Positions 1 to 10,598 of a stretch of DNA of 64,000 nucleotides are shown here, piece by piece. This stretch comes from Diploptera punctata. Its lineage: Eukaryota > Arthropoda > Insecta > Blattodea > Blaberidae. Position numbers and translations under genes: made by a program. The stretch spans positions 1,185,501 to 1,249,500 of the forward strand of contig JASPKZ010007541.1 of NCBI GenBank assembly GCA_030220185.1. Reading direction: 5' to 3'. Numbering within the stretch: the first letter of the stretch is position 1; every line of letters begins with the position of its first letter. Below the pieces are notes generated by a model. It saw only the letters and a program-made list of their open reading frames with translations. It was not told the DNA's origin and ran no database searches.

Positions 1-235
1 TCCTTGTCGAAGAAGTTAATTTGTGGAGATATCTCTCTTTATGAACAGGGAGAGGCAAAATTATCAACAGGAAGAGGCAAAATTATCGGTCTATGAGTTA
101 AATAGTCATTGCAATTTTAATTAATTTATTGACGACGACTGAGTTCTTAAGAACAGATTGTAATATTTTCAACCATTGAAATATTAATCTAAAAGGTGTT
201 CCATGAGTTTTAGATGTTTTACTTTTTCCATATTA
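1..235. other. Unassigned AT-rich flank
   Basis: No coding signal was seen. A short segment beginning with an acagg/gaggcaaaattatc unit is repeated twice around 48-95. Bases 99-116 resemble, in reverse orientation, the outer end of the TGA-flanked element family described at 14-15 kb, but only about 15 bases match, so this may be chance. Confidence 0.4.
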
Positions 236-3060
236 TTGATCATCATCATCACTCCAGGTATTAGGCAATTGCCCGTTCCGACTTCATATTGCATCAGCCC
301 AACGTCTTCTAGGTCTTCCAACATCACGCCTTCCTCTTGCTTGGTAATTTCTTGCTAACATTGGATATCTCTCCTTACTCATTCCATCCATGTGATCAAT
401 CCATTTCTGTCTGTAATTCGTGACTTTATCCAATAAAGGCTGTACTTTCAATTATTCTCTTATATCCTCATTTCTTATTCTATCAAGTCTTGTACATCCT
501 TTTACTTGTCTTAGGAACCGCATCTCTGCCGTCTGTATTCTATCCTTCTGTCTTTTCACTGGAGCCACAGTTTCACCTCCCTACAATATTGTGGGAACCG
601 CCATCCACATTATACATTTTTTTAATCTTGGTTTCTTTTTCTAATTTTATTTTTGAATGTTCTCTTGTATTGTTCCACACACCATCTGAAATTTATTTAT
701 TTTGGAGTCAATATCTCTTTCCACATTGTAGCCAACATCACAGCCCAAATATTTGAAACTAGACACCTGTTTTATACTTTGATTTTCTAAAATAATTTTG
801 GTTCTCACTGGATCTCTTCCTCTAAAAGCCATGGTCTTCGTTTTCCTTACAGAAACCTTTTGATCGTATATCTTACATATTTCATTTAATGCATGCATTG
901 ATTTCTGTAAGTCGTCTTCATTTTTCTGTATTATGATTACATCGTCAGCAAATAGAAGATTATTTATGCACACTTTATTATCTATTCTTATTCCTGGATT
1001 TACTAAAACTTTCCATTTATTTAAAATATCGTCTATATATATATTAAACAAAGTGGGTGATAAACTACATCCTTGTCGTAATCCAGTATTTGTTTTGATT
1101 GCATCTGTTCTTTTGAATCCAGTATCTATAATTATATTTGTGTCTTCATATAATTTCTTTATTGTTTCAACAAGGCACAGCGGGTATCCTTTCATTCGTA
1201 ATATTTCCCATAATTTTTGTCTGTTTACTCGATCGAAGGCCTTATCCAAATCTATAAATCCCATGTGAGTTTCTAAGTTATGTTCTCTTCTCTTTTCTAT
1301 GAGTTGTTTCAGTGTAAAGACATTGTCTATACATGACCTTCCCTTTCTGAATCCACTTTGATTTTCACTTATTATTACTTCTGTTATGTTTCTCATCATC
1401 TATTATTTATTATTTTCGTATATATCTTGTAGCCAGTATTCATTAAGCTAATCCCTCTGTAATTCTCGCAATTTCTCCGGTCTCCTCTTTTGAATATATT
1501 CTTTACAATTGCTGTTTTCCAAGTGGTTGGAATCCCATAGGTCTGCGAACATATATTAATTACTCGTAGATGAAGTATTCGTAGTTTACACAATATTCCA
1601 CTATATTTGATTAACTCCATATTTACATTATCTAATCCTGTTGCTTTCTTATTCTTAGTGATTTTCAAAGCCATTTCTAATTCATTTATGTCTATTACAT
1701 CAATATTTCCACTTTTATTTCTTCCTCATTGTTCTCTTTTCCTTCAATTTTCTCCCTTTTTCCAAAGTTTTTCATAATGTTGGATCCATTCTTGTTCTGG
1801 GATTATATTCAATCTGGCAGAATCTTTCTCAGTCTGATTTAGATGTTTCACTAATTTGTAACCTATTTCTTGTCTTCCATACATATCATGTTCTACTGAG
1901 CTTATGAATTTATCCCATGACTCCTGATGGGCTTTTCTTATAATGCTTTTAGCAATTCTCCTTTTCATTTTATATTCTTCATAAGATTCTTCTGTTTTCA
2001 GTAGTAAGTATGTATGATATGCTTTTTGTTTTTCATTCACTGCATTTTGTATATTCGCATTCCAAGTTCTCAAGCCCTTCCTATTTCTTATTCTATTTTT
2101 CTTTCCTAATATCTCATTTGCTGTTTTATGTATTACATTTGATATATTTTCCCATTCAATATTTATGTCTTCTGATGTCGCTATCTCTGATATATATTTA
2201 TTCATTCTGCTTTCATAATGTTGTCTAATACTTTGATCTTGTAATAAATATACTTTATATACTTCTTCTTGGTTTCTTTTGTTCTTCATGTTATTTTTTT
2301 TTTTTCCGCCATTTAGCTATTATGTTTATTTTGCTTATCACGAGATAGTGATCAGAGTATATATCGCTGCCTCTATGTACTCTCACATCTTTTACCAAGG
2401 CTCCTAGCTTGTTGTTTACGATTAAATAGTCAATTATTGATCTTGAGTTATATCCACTTCTTGTATATTTATGTATGTCCTTTTTTTCGGAAATAGGTAT
2501 TCATTATTTTTAATTGATTATAGGCTGAAAACTGTCTCAAATCCTGTCCATTATCATTTATTGTTATTTCTCCATTATTTCCTATTACATTAGGTATAGG
2601 GACATTGCCTACTCTGGCATTTAAGTCTCCACTTATTATTAAATAATGATCTTTTGTATATTTATCAACTAATGTTTGTAATGTTTTATAATTTTTTTTG
2701 TTTCTTCTTTCTTACCTTCCTCTGGGGCATACACAGCAATTATCATCATATATCCTCTTTCAATTTTAAATCTGGCTATCACGATTCTTTCATTTATAAA
2801 CTCATAGCTATTCAATTTGTTCTTCCATTTTTCATCTATTAAAATTGCTACTCCACACTGCGCTCTTGTTGTCTGTTCTACTCCGCTATACAACATAGTA
2901 TAGTGTTTTAAGTCCTTTGTTCCTTTTAGTTTCTTTTTTGTTTCTGTTATTGTTGCTATATTTTTTCTTTTTTCTTTAATTCTCCTTCTAATTCTTCTTC
3001 TTTTGTATTTATTCCCCTTACGTTCCAATATCCTAATTTCAAAACATGTTATTGATATAT
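236..3060 (-). pseudogene. Near full-length non-LTR retrotransposon (LINE), endonuclease plus reverse transcriptase, frameshifted
   Basis: Read on the minus strand this holds an APE-type endonuclease, a linker, a reverse transcriptase (RT) and a C-terminal region. The endonuclease is split. One part at 3028-2669 contains IATITETKK and a CGVAILIDEKW stretch, and a second near 2640-2580 contains the family motif SGDLNARVGN. The linker is open at 2289-1744. RT begins at 1674-1396 (KKATGLDNVNMELIK, NYRGISLMN) and continues at 1399-647 with GFRKGRSCIDNVFTL, IDLDKAFDRVNR, LRQGCSLSPTLFNIYIDD and the catalytic FADD. Downstream, near 530-280, the frame gives AEMRFLRQVKGCTRLDRIRNEDI and GRRDVGRPRRRW, typical of the C-terminus of such elements. 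The 3' end runs into a short GAT repeat near 240-255, a plausible tail. At least four frame breaks make it inactive. I do not assign a clade; RTE-like and other APE clades are possible. Confidence 0.88.
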
Positions 3061-4488
3061 TTTCAATTATATTAGATCATTTGAAATATCTCATTCTAAT
3101 CAAATTCCGATGTAACATTAGCTTTGTGGATTGAGGAAAACTTACGAAAAATTAACAGTACCTTTTTCAAATGACTATATGATAACCATATCTTTATAAT
3201 TCGAGTGTAAACGCCCTCTATAAACATTTCTATCATTGTAAGCTATGTATTATTAGATTTATTTCATTGTGATGTTGAACTGATGTATATCTTGTATAAT
3301 AATTAACTTCAGGGGACTTTTAAGGCTTCTCACACTCTCTTTGTGTATTCTGAAACTTGTTTGATGCTGTAGAAGCACCAATATATCATTATGCATAATA
3401 AGACGGAAATCAAACTCCATGGGAACAATAGAGCACAATGCTTTGAAGTTTAGCTTAAAGCTTGAATATTATTCAGACGTACGTAAACGCAATTTGTCAC
3501 GTTTTTCAGTTGAATATAAAGTAGTGACGTATAGTCTTTGTGGTATAAATTCTACGAAACTGAATTATATCCTTCTACAGGCCTATTGGAGTAATTACAC
3601 CATTCGAACTTCAACTACTCTTGTATAAATTCCCTTATTATTCTAAACTATATTTGTAATGGTAACAGAATACATGAGATATTACATTTCTTTTAGGAAA
3701 ACATTGAGGATCATGATATGTTTTTTTGTTAATTATTGTTTAAATTACAAAAATAATAATAATAATAATAACAGCAATAATATTAACAATAATAATAATT
3801 TTATTAATAGCAATAATAATAATTATTTAATTATTCTGACGGAAGATTGACACTTTCTCGTTGACTGAACCAGGATAAATACATAACTCAAAGAGGTTCA
3901 ATAAGTATTGCACATAATTTTAGTTCTCGTTTGTCTTTCATTAGGAATGAAAAAAACTTTATAGAATGTATCTTCAATCGTCCCTTTATAACGTCACGAA
4001 GTGTCATTAATTTTATAAAGATGGCTACGAAATACTTTAATTTTAAATTTGAGGCTGCTCATGAAACATGTTCAAAGCAAATAAATAAATAAATAATAAT
4101 AATAATAATAATAACATATTTATGACCGAAAAAGAGATGGAGTCAACTTTCTGAATGGGAATCTATGAGACCGGAACAATCCACATGGGCTTAATCCATG
4201 ATTGTTGATGATAATGATGACCTTTTTATTCGAGCAAATTTAAGGCTGCAAGGCTTTCCTTTCTCTCAACCAGCGTAAATGTATATAAAACAGATTTAAT
4301 CTTGCTATATATAAAATAATCGTCAGCAGCAGCACTACTGTCCGATTCGAATCTCGACTTCCCTCGAACCCTCTCTTCCAGGCATCTCTGTCTCTAGTAA
4401 CCAGTCACCATCCTTCGATACTCGGCTTTCTCAAATCCTCCAATATTCCATCCATCCAACGCAGTATCGATCTTCCCACATTCATTTC
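3061..4488. other. Unassigned AT-rich region with two microsatellites
   Basis: No recognisable gene was found. It contains an AAT/AAC-rich tract at about 3752-3832 and an ATAA/ATA tract at about 4080-4112. The short ORFs here have low-complexity Asn runs and no domain I recognise. Confidence 0.5.
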
Positions 4489-4499
4489 CCTTCAAATGT

Positions 4500-4899
4500 T
4501 TTTTTTTTTTTTTTTGCAAATGCCCCAGGATGTCTTTCGGCATTCCTGGTGTTCTCACCTGACATGGCGTACATGTAACCCGCTTCTGAGGTTGGGGCGC
4601 CTGGAAGGCGAGGTATCGTTACCCCGATGATATGATGGGTGGTGATGATAGTTGGTGCGCCAAGAGAGTCCCTAATCCTAAGCTTAATCTAAGATGAATA
4701 TGAATGATGATGATTACGATGGCCATATGATTTCGGGGACCGTTTGGGCCTTCACGTTTTCCTGACATTTGTCTTACAAGTGAGGAAAAACCTCGATAAA
4801 AACCTCACCCAGAAAAACTGTCCCGACCGGGGATCGAGCCCGGGCCCGCTGCCTGACAAGGTAGCTCGCTACCTCGAGACCATAGCGCTGGATGTTTTT
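4500..4899 (-). mobile_element. SINE-B copy 1, variant with alternative 3' module and poly(A) tail
   Basis: On the minus strand the head has an RNA polymerase III B-box-like GGGCTCGATCCCCGG and an A-box-like segment, followed by the family signature CCTCACTTGTAAGACAAATG and an ATC-rich centre. The 3' half is unlike the other SINE-B copies and ends in a 17-18 base A run at about 4500-4517 (T run on the plus strand). An 11-base target-site duplication, CCTTCAAATGT, is at 4489-4499 and 4900-4910, so head, centre and tail inserted as one unit. Confidence 0.85.
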
Positions 4900-5126
4900 C
4901 CTTCAAATGTACATACCATAATCTTCTTGCGTGTCTCATGTCCAGTCATTCTCTGTATGTCCCATCCCCATTGCAATGTTGAATCCTTAATTGATTTAAT
5001 TACTTCAGCAGGCTCATACAACTATTAGAGCTCAGAGTTATTTTTTATACGCCATTCTCCCTTTTCGCATACGGGGCCATATATTTCTCTTAATATCTTC
5101 TTTTTAAATGAACTCAATCTAGACAT

Positions 5127-5472
5127 CCATCCATCCATAGTAATTCTGCCCGAAGGCAGGTCCTTCACTGCAAATATAGCATTTTCATGCTATGCTTGCA
5201 GCTTTACTAGGGAATTGTAGGTGTGGTAACTTCCCGTTTCTTTCCACACCGGTGAAGGCCTATGATGATGATGATGATTATGATCGCCATATGATTTCGG
5301 GGACCGTTTGGACCTTAACGTTTTCCTGACATTTGTCTTACAGATGAGGAAAAACCGCGATAAAAACCTAACCCAGAAAAACTGCCCGACCGGGGATCGA
5401 ACCCGGACCCGCTGCGTGACAATGCAGCACGCTACCTCCAATGCAGCACGCTACCTCGACCACAGCGGTGGA
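5127..5472 (-). mobile_element. SINE-B copy 2, full length
   Basis: A tRNA-derived head at the high-coordinate end has the B-box-like GGGTTCGATCCCCGG. It is followed by the ATC-rich centre and the common 3' module, which ends in GGATGGATGG. Imperfect 12-base TSDs flank it: CAATCTAGACAT at 5115-5126 and CAATCAAGACAT at 5473-5484. A 19-base segment of the head is tandemly duplicated at 5421-5439 and 5440-5458. Confidence 0.88.
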
Positions 5473-5484
5473 CAATCAAGACAT

Positions 5485-6135
5485 ATCGATTTTGAACTAA
5501 GTCAATGTTTCACTGCCATATATTAAAATTGGTTTTACCAGAGTGTTATATATGTTACATTCTTTGTTGTAATGCAGCATTTATTTAAAGTGTGTCAATG
5601 GCCCAAAGTATGCTTTACTTTTACCTAAAATAGAAAAGTTAAAACCAATTGTATTAAAACGTGAAACGTAACACAATGTAGAATATATACACACAACCCT
5701 TCTTTTTATACTTTAAACATAGTAGACCCTGGTAATAGCATTAAAATAATAATAATAATAATAATAATAATAGTAATATTAATAATAATAACAACAATAT
5801 TAATAACTATAATAATTTTAATAATTTGGGAAGGACCACCAACTAATACATATTCATTACATATATAAGCTTCTATATAAATCTTAAACCAATGTTAAAG
5901 AAAAAATATCTGTTTTAAATAATTCTGATCTTCGACAGCCCTTATTTATGTCGGTAGATAAATCTAATTACAAAGTTTGTGTAAAGTATTTAACATAGTA
6001 GCAAGAACCCGCTGCTTATTAATCAAAATGTGTTAATTTTCGGACCCAGGATTATAACACATTTTTCTTCGTCTGATACATATATCCATTTTGTATTTCC
6101 AAACATTCCATATAAAATCCTGAAAAATATTTAGT
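5485..6135. other. Unassigned region with AAT microsatellite
   Basis: An AAT/AAC-rich microsatellite lies at about 5743-5825. No gene or transposon signature was seen in the rest. Confidence 0.5.
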
Positions 6136-6138
6136 AAG

Positions 6139-6497
6139 AAAAATGTTGGCCAAAAAGAGAGAAACAGACAGGTGAATGGAGAAAACTACATAATAGTGAG
6201 TTACAGGGTATGTATAGGAAGCCAGATGTGATAACATTTAAGTCGCTTAGACTGCGATGGGCAGGGCATGTGGCACGTATGGGGGATGAAAGAGGTGAAT
6301 GGAAGCTTCTTGTAGGAAAACCAGATAATGTCCAGTTGGTACACCAAGAATGAGGTGGGAGAATAGCATTACCCATGATTTGAGGGAAGTATATTATATA
6401 GGGGATGATTGGAAAATATTAGCTCAGGATAGGGATGTATGGAGAGTTTAAGTCCGCGCGGCCATGAACCTACCGGTTCGATAGAGCCAGTGAGTTG
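6139..6497 (+). pseudogene. LINE-2 3' fragment (RT C-terminal region and 3' UTR)
   Basis: The translation includes SLRLRWAGHVARMGDER and LLVGKP, the usual C-terminal stretch of a non-LTR retrotransposon. The segment GCGCGGCCATGAACCTACC and a terminal GCCAGTGAGT close it. The same 3' end recurs at 24.9-25.3, 26.1-26.4 and 58.3-58.7 kb. It is 5' truncated and has frame breaks. Confidence 0.85.
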
Positions 6498-6579
6498 GAT
6501 ATAGTTAATCATAACTTACACATTAGTCAGAAATGCTAATTTATTACTTTTCATATTAACTCATCGTATTTTTTTGGAT

Positions 6580-7930
6580 AAAAAAGTTCAGGAATGGGAG
6601 TACCAATTGGAAATGGATCAACAGGTACAATATATACGCTGTTATTTTGCGAATGACAACATACTCATTGCACAAGAATACTAAGACATGGAGTTTAGGT
6701 TCAGGAAATTATTGAACGAATACGATAATTGGGGGTTTAAAAATTAATAAAATAAAATAAAAAACATTTTTTTTATATGGGACGTGGAGCAGAAACCGAA
6801 GATTTAATATTAAAAGATCGGAAGAGGTATATTAGAGGATGTGGAGAATTTGAGTTCTGGGGGTTAAAATAGATTAAGAGGACAGACAAGGAGGTGATAT
6901 TAAGAACAGAATAAATAAAGGTAGAGCAAAAAGAGCAATGTTAAATGTGTTCTATGGAACAGACCACAAAATATAAATAACAAATATATAATCCAATAGT
7001 GAGAAGTACTGTCACATATGGGGCGGAAGTTTGGAAATTCAACAACTTAAATCAAAAACTTATGTCGGTGGAAATGCAGTGCAGCAAGTTGTTCAAAATT
7101 GAAAAAAAAATAGAAATAAAGTCATAAGAGAAGAAATAAATATTCAATATTCAATATTTGATTATATAAGATATCCATCCGTAATGATTCTTCCCGAGGG
7201 CAGGTCTTTCACTGCAATCATAGCATTTTCATGCTGTGCTTTGCAACTTTACTAGGGAATTATAGGTGTGGTAGCTTCCCGTTGCTTTCCACACCGGTGA
7301 GGGATGATGATGTTAATGATAAGGATGATGATGATGATGGCCGGATGATTTTCGGGGACCGTTGGGCCCTAAGCGTCCTGACATTTGTCTTACAGGTGAG
7401 GAAAAAACCCGAAAAAACCTCACCCAGGGGCCTGTCCCGACCGGAAATCGAACCCGGGCCCGCTGCGTGACAAGGCAGCCCGCTACCTCGAGACCACAGC
7501 GGTGAACATATAAGATATAAGCGTTAAATTGGAGCTGAAGCATGGAAATTCACAATAAAATGAATAAAAAACACGTTGGTGTAAATGGAGAGCAGCAAGA
7601 TGTCCAAAATTGGAAATATTATGAAATAAAGTCATATGAGAAAAAAATAATATTAAATATTTGATCATGTATGTTATAAGCAGAAAATTGGTATGGACAT
7701 GTACGACAAATGCAAGACTATAGGTTACCCAGAAACAAAATACGAATGTTGTCCACCTTTAAGGCGAAAGAAAGGAAGATCTGGAAACACAATAAATCAG
7801 AACTGAAATGGGAAATAAGATAAATGGAGGACGTGGAGTGGAAGGTTAGAGACAAGTGGAGAAGGGAAATAAAACGTTAGGCACATAAAAATGTGTAAAC
7901 ATTGAAAATCTGTATATACATACTTTTTCA
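6580..7930 (+). pseudogene. LINE-4 RT fragment, split by a SINE-B
   Basis: Broken frames give FANDNILIAQE (a decayed FADD box), MEFRFRKLLNEYDNWG, SNVKCVLWNRP, VTYGAEVWKF and, beyond the SINE at 7175-7507, LVWTCTTNARL and a basic C-terminus near 7880. These match in order the C-terminal half of a non-LTR retrotransposon that differs from the other LINEs here. The SINE insertion at 7175-7507 carries its own TSD. About ten stops make this an old relic. Boundaries are approximate. Confidence 0.7.
7175..7507 (-). mobile_element. SINE-B copy 3, full length
   Basis: It has the same head, ATC-rich centre and common 3' module as copy 2, with the GGGTTCGATTTCCGG B-box-like segment near 7440-7460. Perfect 11-base TSDs, ATATAAGATAT, lie at 7164-7174 and 7508-7518. 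It sits inside the LINE-4 relic and is therefore younger than it. Confidence 0.9.
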
Positions 7931-7979
7931 TATTAATTTGATAATGCATATGTTGTTTCAGTACATAGGAAAGAAACTA

Positions 7980-8435
7980 GTAGTAGTAGTAGTAGTAGTA
8001 GGACTTTATTAGACAAAAAGTAAGATATTTACAATATTATTTACAAATATGGGTCGCACGGGCAGTAAGTCGTACGTGCTCTTGACAGTCCGTTACAATA
8101 AAGTAATAATTGGTACTAGTGTAAAGAAAAATAAACAAAAACAGCAATAACATTACAATTACATAAAGAAAACACAATAAAAATATTACAATTAAATAAT
8201 AACATATTAGCATTATACACTAAAAACATTAACATTACAATTACATAAAGAAAACACAATAATATTACAATTAAGTAATAACACAATAGCAATAACATTA
8301 CAATTACATAAAGAAAACACAATAATAATATTACAATTAAATAATAACACAATAGCATTATACACTAAAAACATTAACATTACAATTACATAAATAAAAC
8401 ACAATAATAATACAATTAAGTAATAACACAACAGC
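7980..8435 (-). mobile_element. LINE-5 3' end, 5' truncated, minisatellite-bearing
   Basis: The low-coordinate end is a CTA/TAG repeat next to a reversed AATAAA-like GTCTAATAAAGTCC, i.e. the 3' end of a minus-strand element. The body holds about four degenerate copies of a roughly 75-base unit (ATTACAATTACATAAAGAAA plus a TTAAATAATAACACAATAGC part). Perfect 11-base TSDs, GAAAGAAACTA, are at 7969-7979 and 8436-8446. A homologous 3' end at 35.5-35.9 kb is joined to coding sequence, which identifies this as a LINE 3' UTR. Confidence 0.85.
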
Positions 8436-8446
8436 GAAAGAAACTA

Positions 8447-9124
8447 AATATATTATGCTACTGGTATAACATTAAAAAAACAAATATTACTCCCTTGTGT
8501 AAGGAAAACGCTGCACTTTTATTCTCCTTGTGGGAATTTTATGAAGCGTCTAATATTTGAAAATATTTGCAAGTGTCTGCATGGACGAGCGTGACTTGTT
8601 TATTATAAAGCTCACGTTTGCACAGTATGTTGTATCGTATAGCCTGTTTTATCTGGTCTCTTAATAGTTTCTCTAGAAACCAGGAAAACGCTTCACTATC
8701 GTCCCTAAAATAAACCCACAGAGGTGAGTTAAACTTGTAAATGTAGACTGCCGCTTCAACCAGTCACACAGAATGAAAAACCAAATTACCACGAAATTGT
8801 GGCATTTTGTTCACAAACAAACCAAGTGAATTTCACAATACGTAACATCAGAAGGCAGGGGGTATAATTATAATTCACATAACATTAACTGGATGGATTC
8901 ATTTGAAAATTCCCAGAAATACAATTAAAAGCTAATCCTTTTTTTCAGCAGCTTCACAATTCGAGGAAGCATGGGAGCTGATTAGAAATAGAATATTTCA
9001 ATGTCGAAACAATAAAATGGTTCTTGCAGATGATTTGACGATGGTTTTGTTCTTTAATTCCCTCGCTAAGTTTGATCTGTGGAGCATACATTCAAGTGTT
9101 TGTGGGTACAGATGTTAGAAAGAC
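8447..9124. other. Unassigned, no feature seen
   Basis: AT-rich sequence with no ORF, repeat or RNA signature that I can support. Confidence 0.4.
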
Positions 9125-9590
9125 CCTTCTCGGCTAACAAGGGAACTGTCAAAAATTGCATGCCAAAACCTGCCTTGAAATTTCTCCCAGAGAAGCGTTG
9201 TGACGTACCAATGCCCTGTCCAAAAAAATATGCGTTTATAACTGCAAGGAACATAAATCGAAGCAACAATTCAGCAATAGCAACCCACTGTACGAAGCAG
9301 TTGGAGTCCTTGCATAAGTAAGAATGGAGTGAAGTGAGGCTGGACGCGGCGTGGCAGGTAGGTATTGAGGGTTATCCAATCTACCAATACAGGAGTTTTA
9401 TTACTTCCCTATAGTTTAAATGACAGATTTGACGCTGGATTTTAATAGCTTACATTTAAAAACAGCAGTTATTTTTCTTTCTTTCTTTTTTCTTTTGACA
9501 CGGTTTTGGTACATCACAACGCTTCTCCGCAAGAAATCTCAAGGAAGTTTGGGCATGTAATGATTGTCACTTCCCTTATAAATTCAAAAA
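9125..9590. mobile_element. Foldback element FB2, copy 1
   Basis: Two arms are inverted relative to each other: about 9128-9220 and 9488-9585. Shared blocks are AAGGGAA.TG.CAA, TGCATGCC, CCTTGA.ATTTCT and GAGAAGCGTTGTGA.GTACCAA, read forward on the left and reversed on the right. A second family member lies at 27.8-28.2 kb. An 80-codon ORF over the left arm (9079-9321) is not recognised and probably fortuitous. Confidence 0.65.
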
Positions 9591-9684
9591 CTGATTACAT
9601 TGTGAACTTTGATCTATTGTTTAATACCGAGAAACAATAGATCTCGGATCGGTGCGCTAAGGTCCTTAATTTATAATTGATTAT

Positions 9685-10137
9685 AGTAGCTATGCACACA
9701 CGCTATTGAGTAACACTACGAAACTGGGACTGGAAGTAATATAATGAAAATGCACAGCTAATGACAAATGAGGCAAAATTTGAAGAATTGGCTGAATTAA
9801 AATACTCGTACCTAGGAACAGTAATCACAAATAGGAATGAGATGCACAAGGAAATTAAACATAGGCTCAATTCCGGAAATGCGTGCTATTAGGCATTACA
9901 CAGACTCTTGACGTCCCAACTCCTTTCAAAAATCATTAAACTCAAAATATATAAAATTGTTATTCTATCAGTTATATTATATGGATGCGAAACATGGACT
10001 CTTACTTTAAGGGAGAAGATTGCGAGTATTTAAGAATAAATTTCTTAAGGAAAATGTTGTCCAAAGAGAGATGAACAGGGAAATGGAGAAGATACATAAC
10101 AGAGAACTATATGTTGATGCTGGATTTACGCTTGAAG
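9685..10137 (+). pseudogene. LINE-2 fragment (RT C-terminal region)
   Basis: The broken translation contains EEFAELKYSYLGTVITNR, EIKHRLNSGNACY and LYGCETWTLTLREK, the conserved region downstream of the RT palm in this LINE family. It is truncated at both ends and has stops. The same region is present at 24.1-25.0 kb. Confidence 0.8.
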
Positions 10138-10139
10138 GA

Positions 10140-10373
10140 GAAGATATATATATGTCACTCGGTCTGTGGCGTCAATAACAATACCGTTCCCATAGGAGCA
10201 ATATTATCTTCTAGAAAAAAAAACTCTGAAGTTACCTACGCTTGTACTGTTTCGCCTTGAATCGCACTATGACAGGGACGTTAATGTAAATAAACCAATG
10301 CTTCTATGCTGTAGTCTGGTACCTATGAAAACATGTATGAAATAACAAAACCACTGCTATTTATTCTGTTTGT
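10140..10373. other. Unassigned, no feature seen
   Basis: No coding or repeat signal that I can support. Confidence 0.4.
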
Positions 10374-10598
10374 AAGAGCTCAGTTGTCCCGCGCCGTAGC
10401 CGAGCGGTTAAGATAGAAAACCTTGGCGCAGAGCTACGGGACTTGCGCTGGTTCGAGTCTCCATGGGGGAAGAAATTTTCTCATGGTATTTCGGCCAGTA
10501 TGGGACCGGTGCCCACCCAGCATCGTGAGGCAATTGGGTAGCTACAATAAGTAACGGCTCCAGGTTGAGGAATCAGCTATAACGGCTGGGGGACTCGA

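Noticed and set aside
420..756. Plus-strand ORFs over 420-1268
   Set aside because: They are antisense shadows of the minus-strand LINE reverse transcriptase.
7231..7470. ORFs with DDDDD or HHHH runs at 7.2-7.5, 5.2-5.4, 27.6-27.9, 54.4-54.8 and 61.7-62.1 kb
   Set aside because: They are translations of the SINE-B ATC-rich centre and tRNA-like head.
8116..8431. Regularly spaced repeats resembling a CRISPR array
   Set aside because: Units are ~75 bases, directly adjoining and AT-rich without unique spacers; they belong to a LINE 3' UTR with a TSD around it.
10386..10470. Possible tRNA-Leu/Ser gene
   Set aside because: The same head recurs at 32.7 and 49.7 kb as part of a 340-bp element with TSDs, so it is a SINE head, not a tRNA gene.
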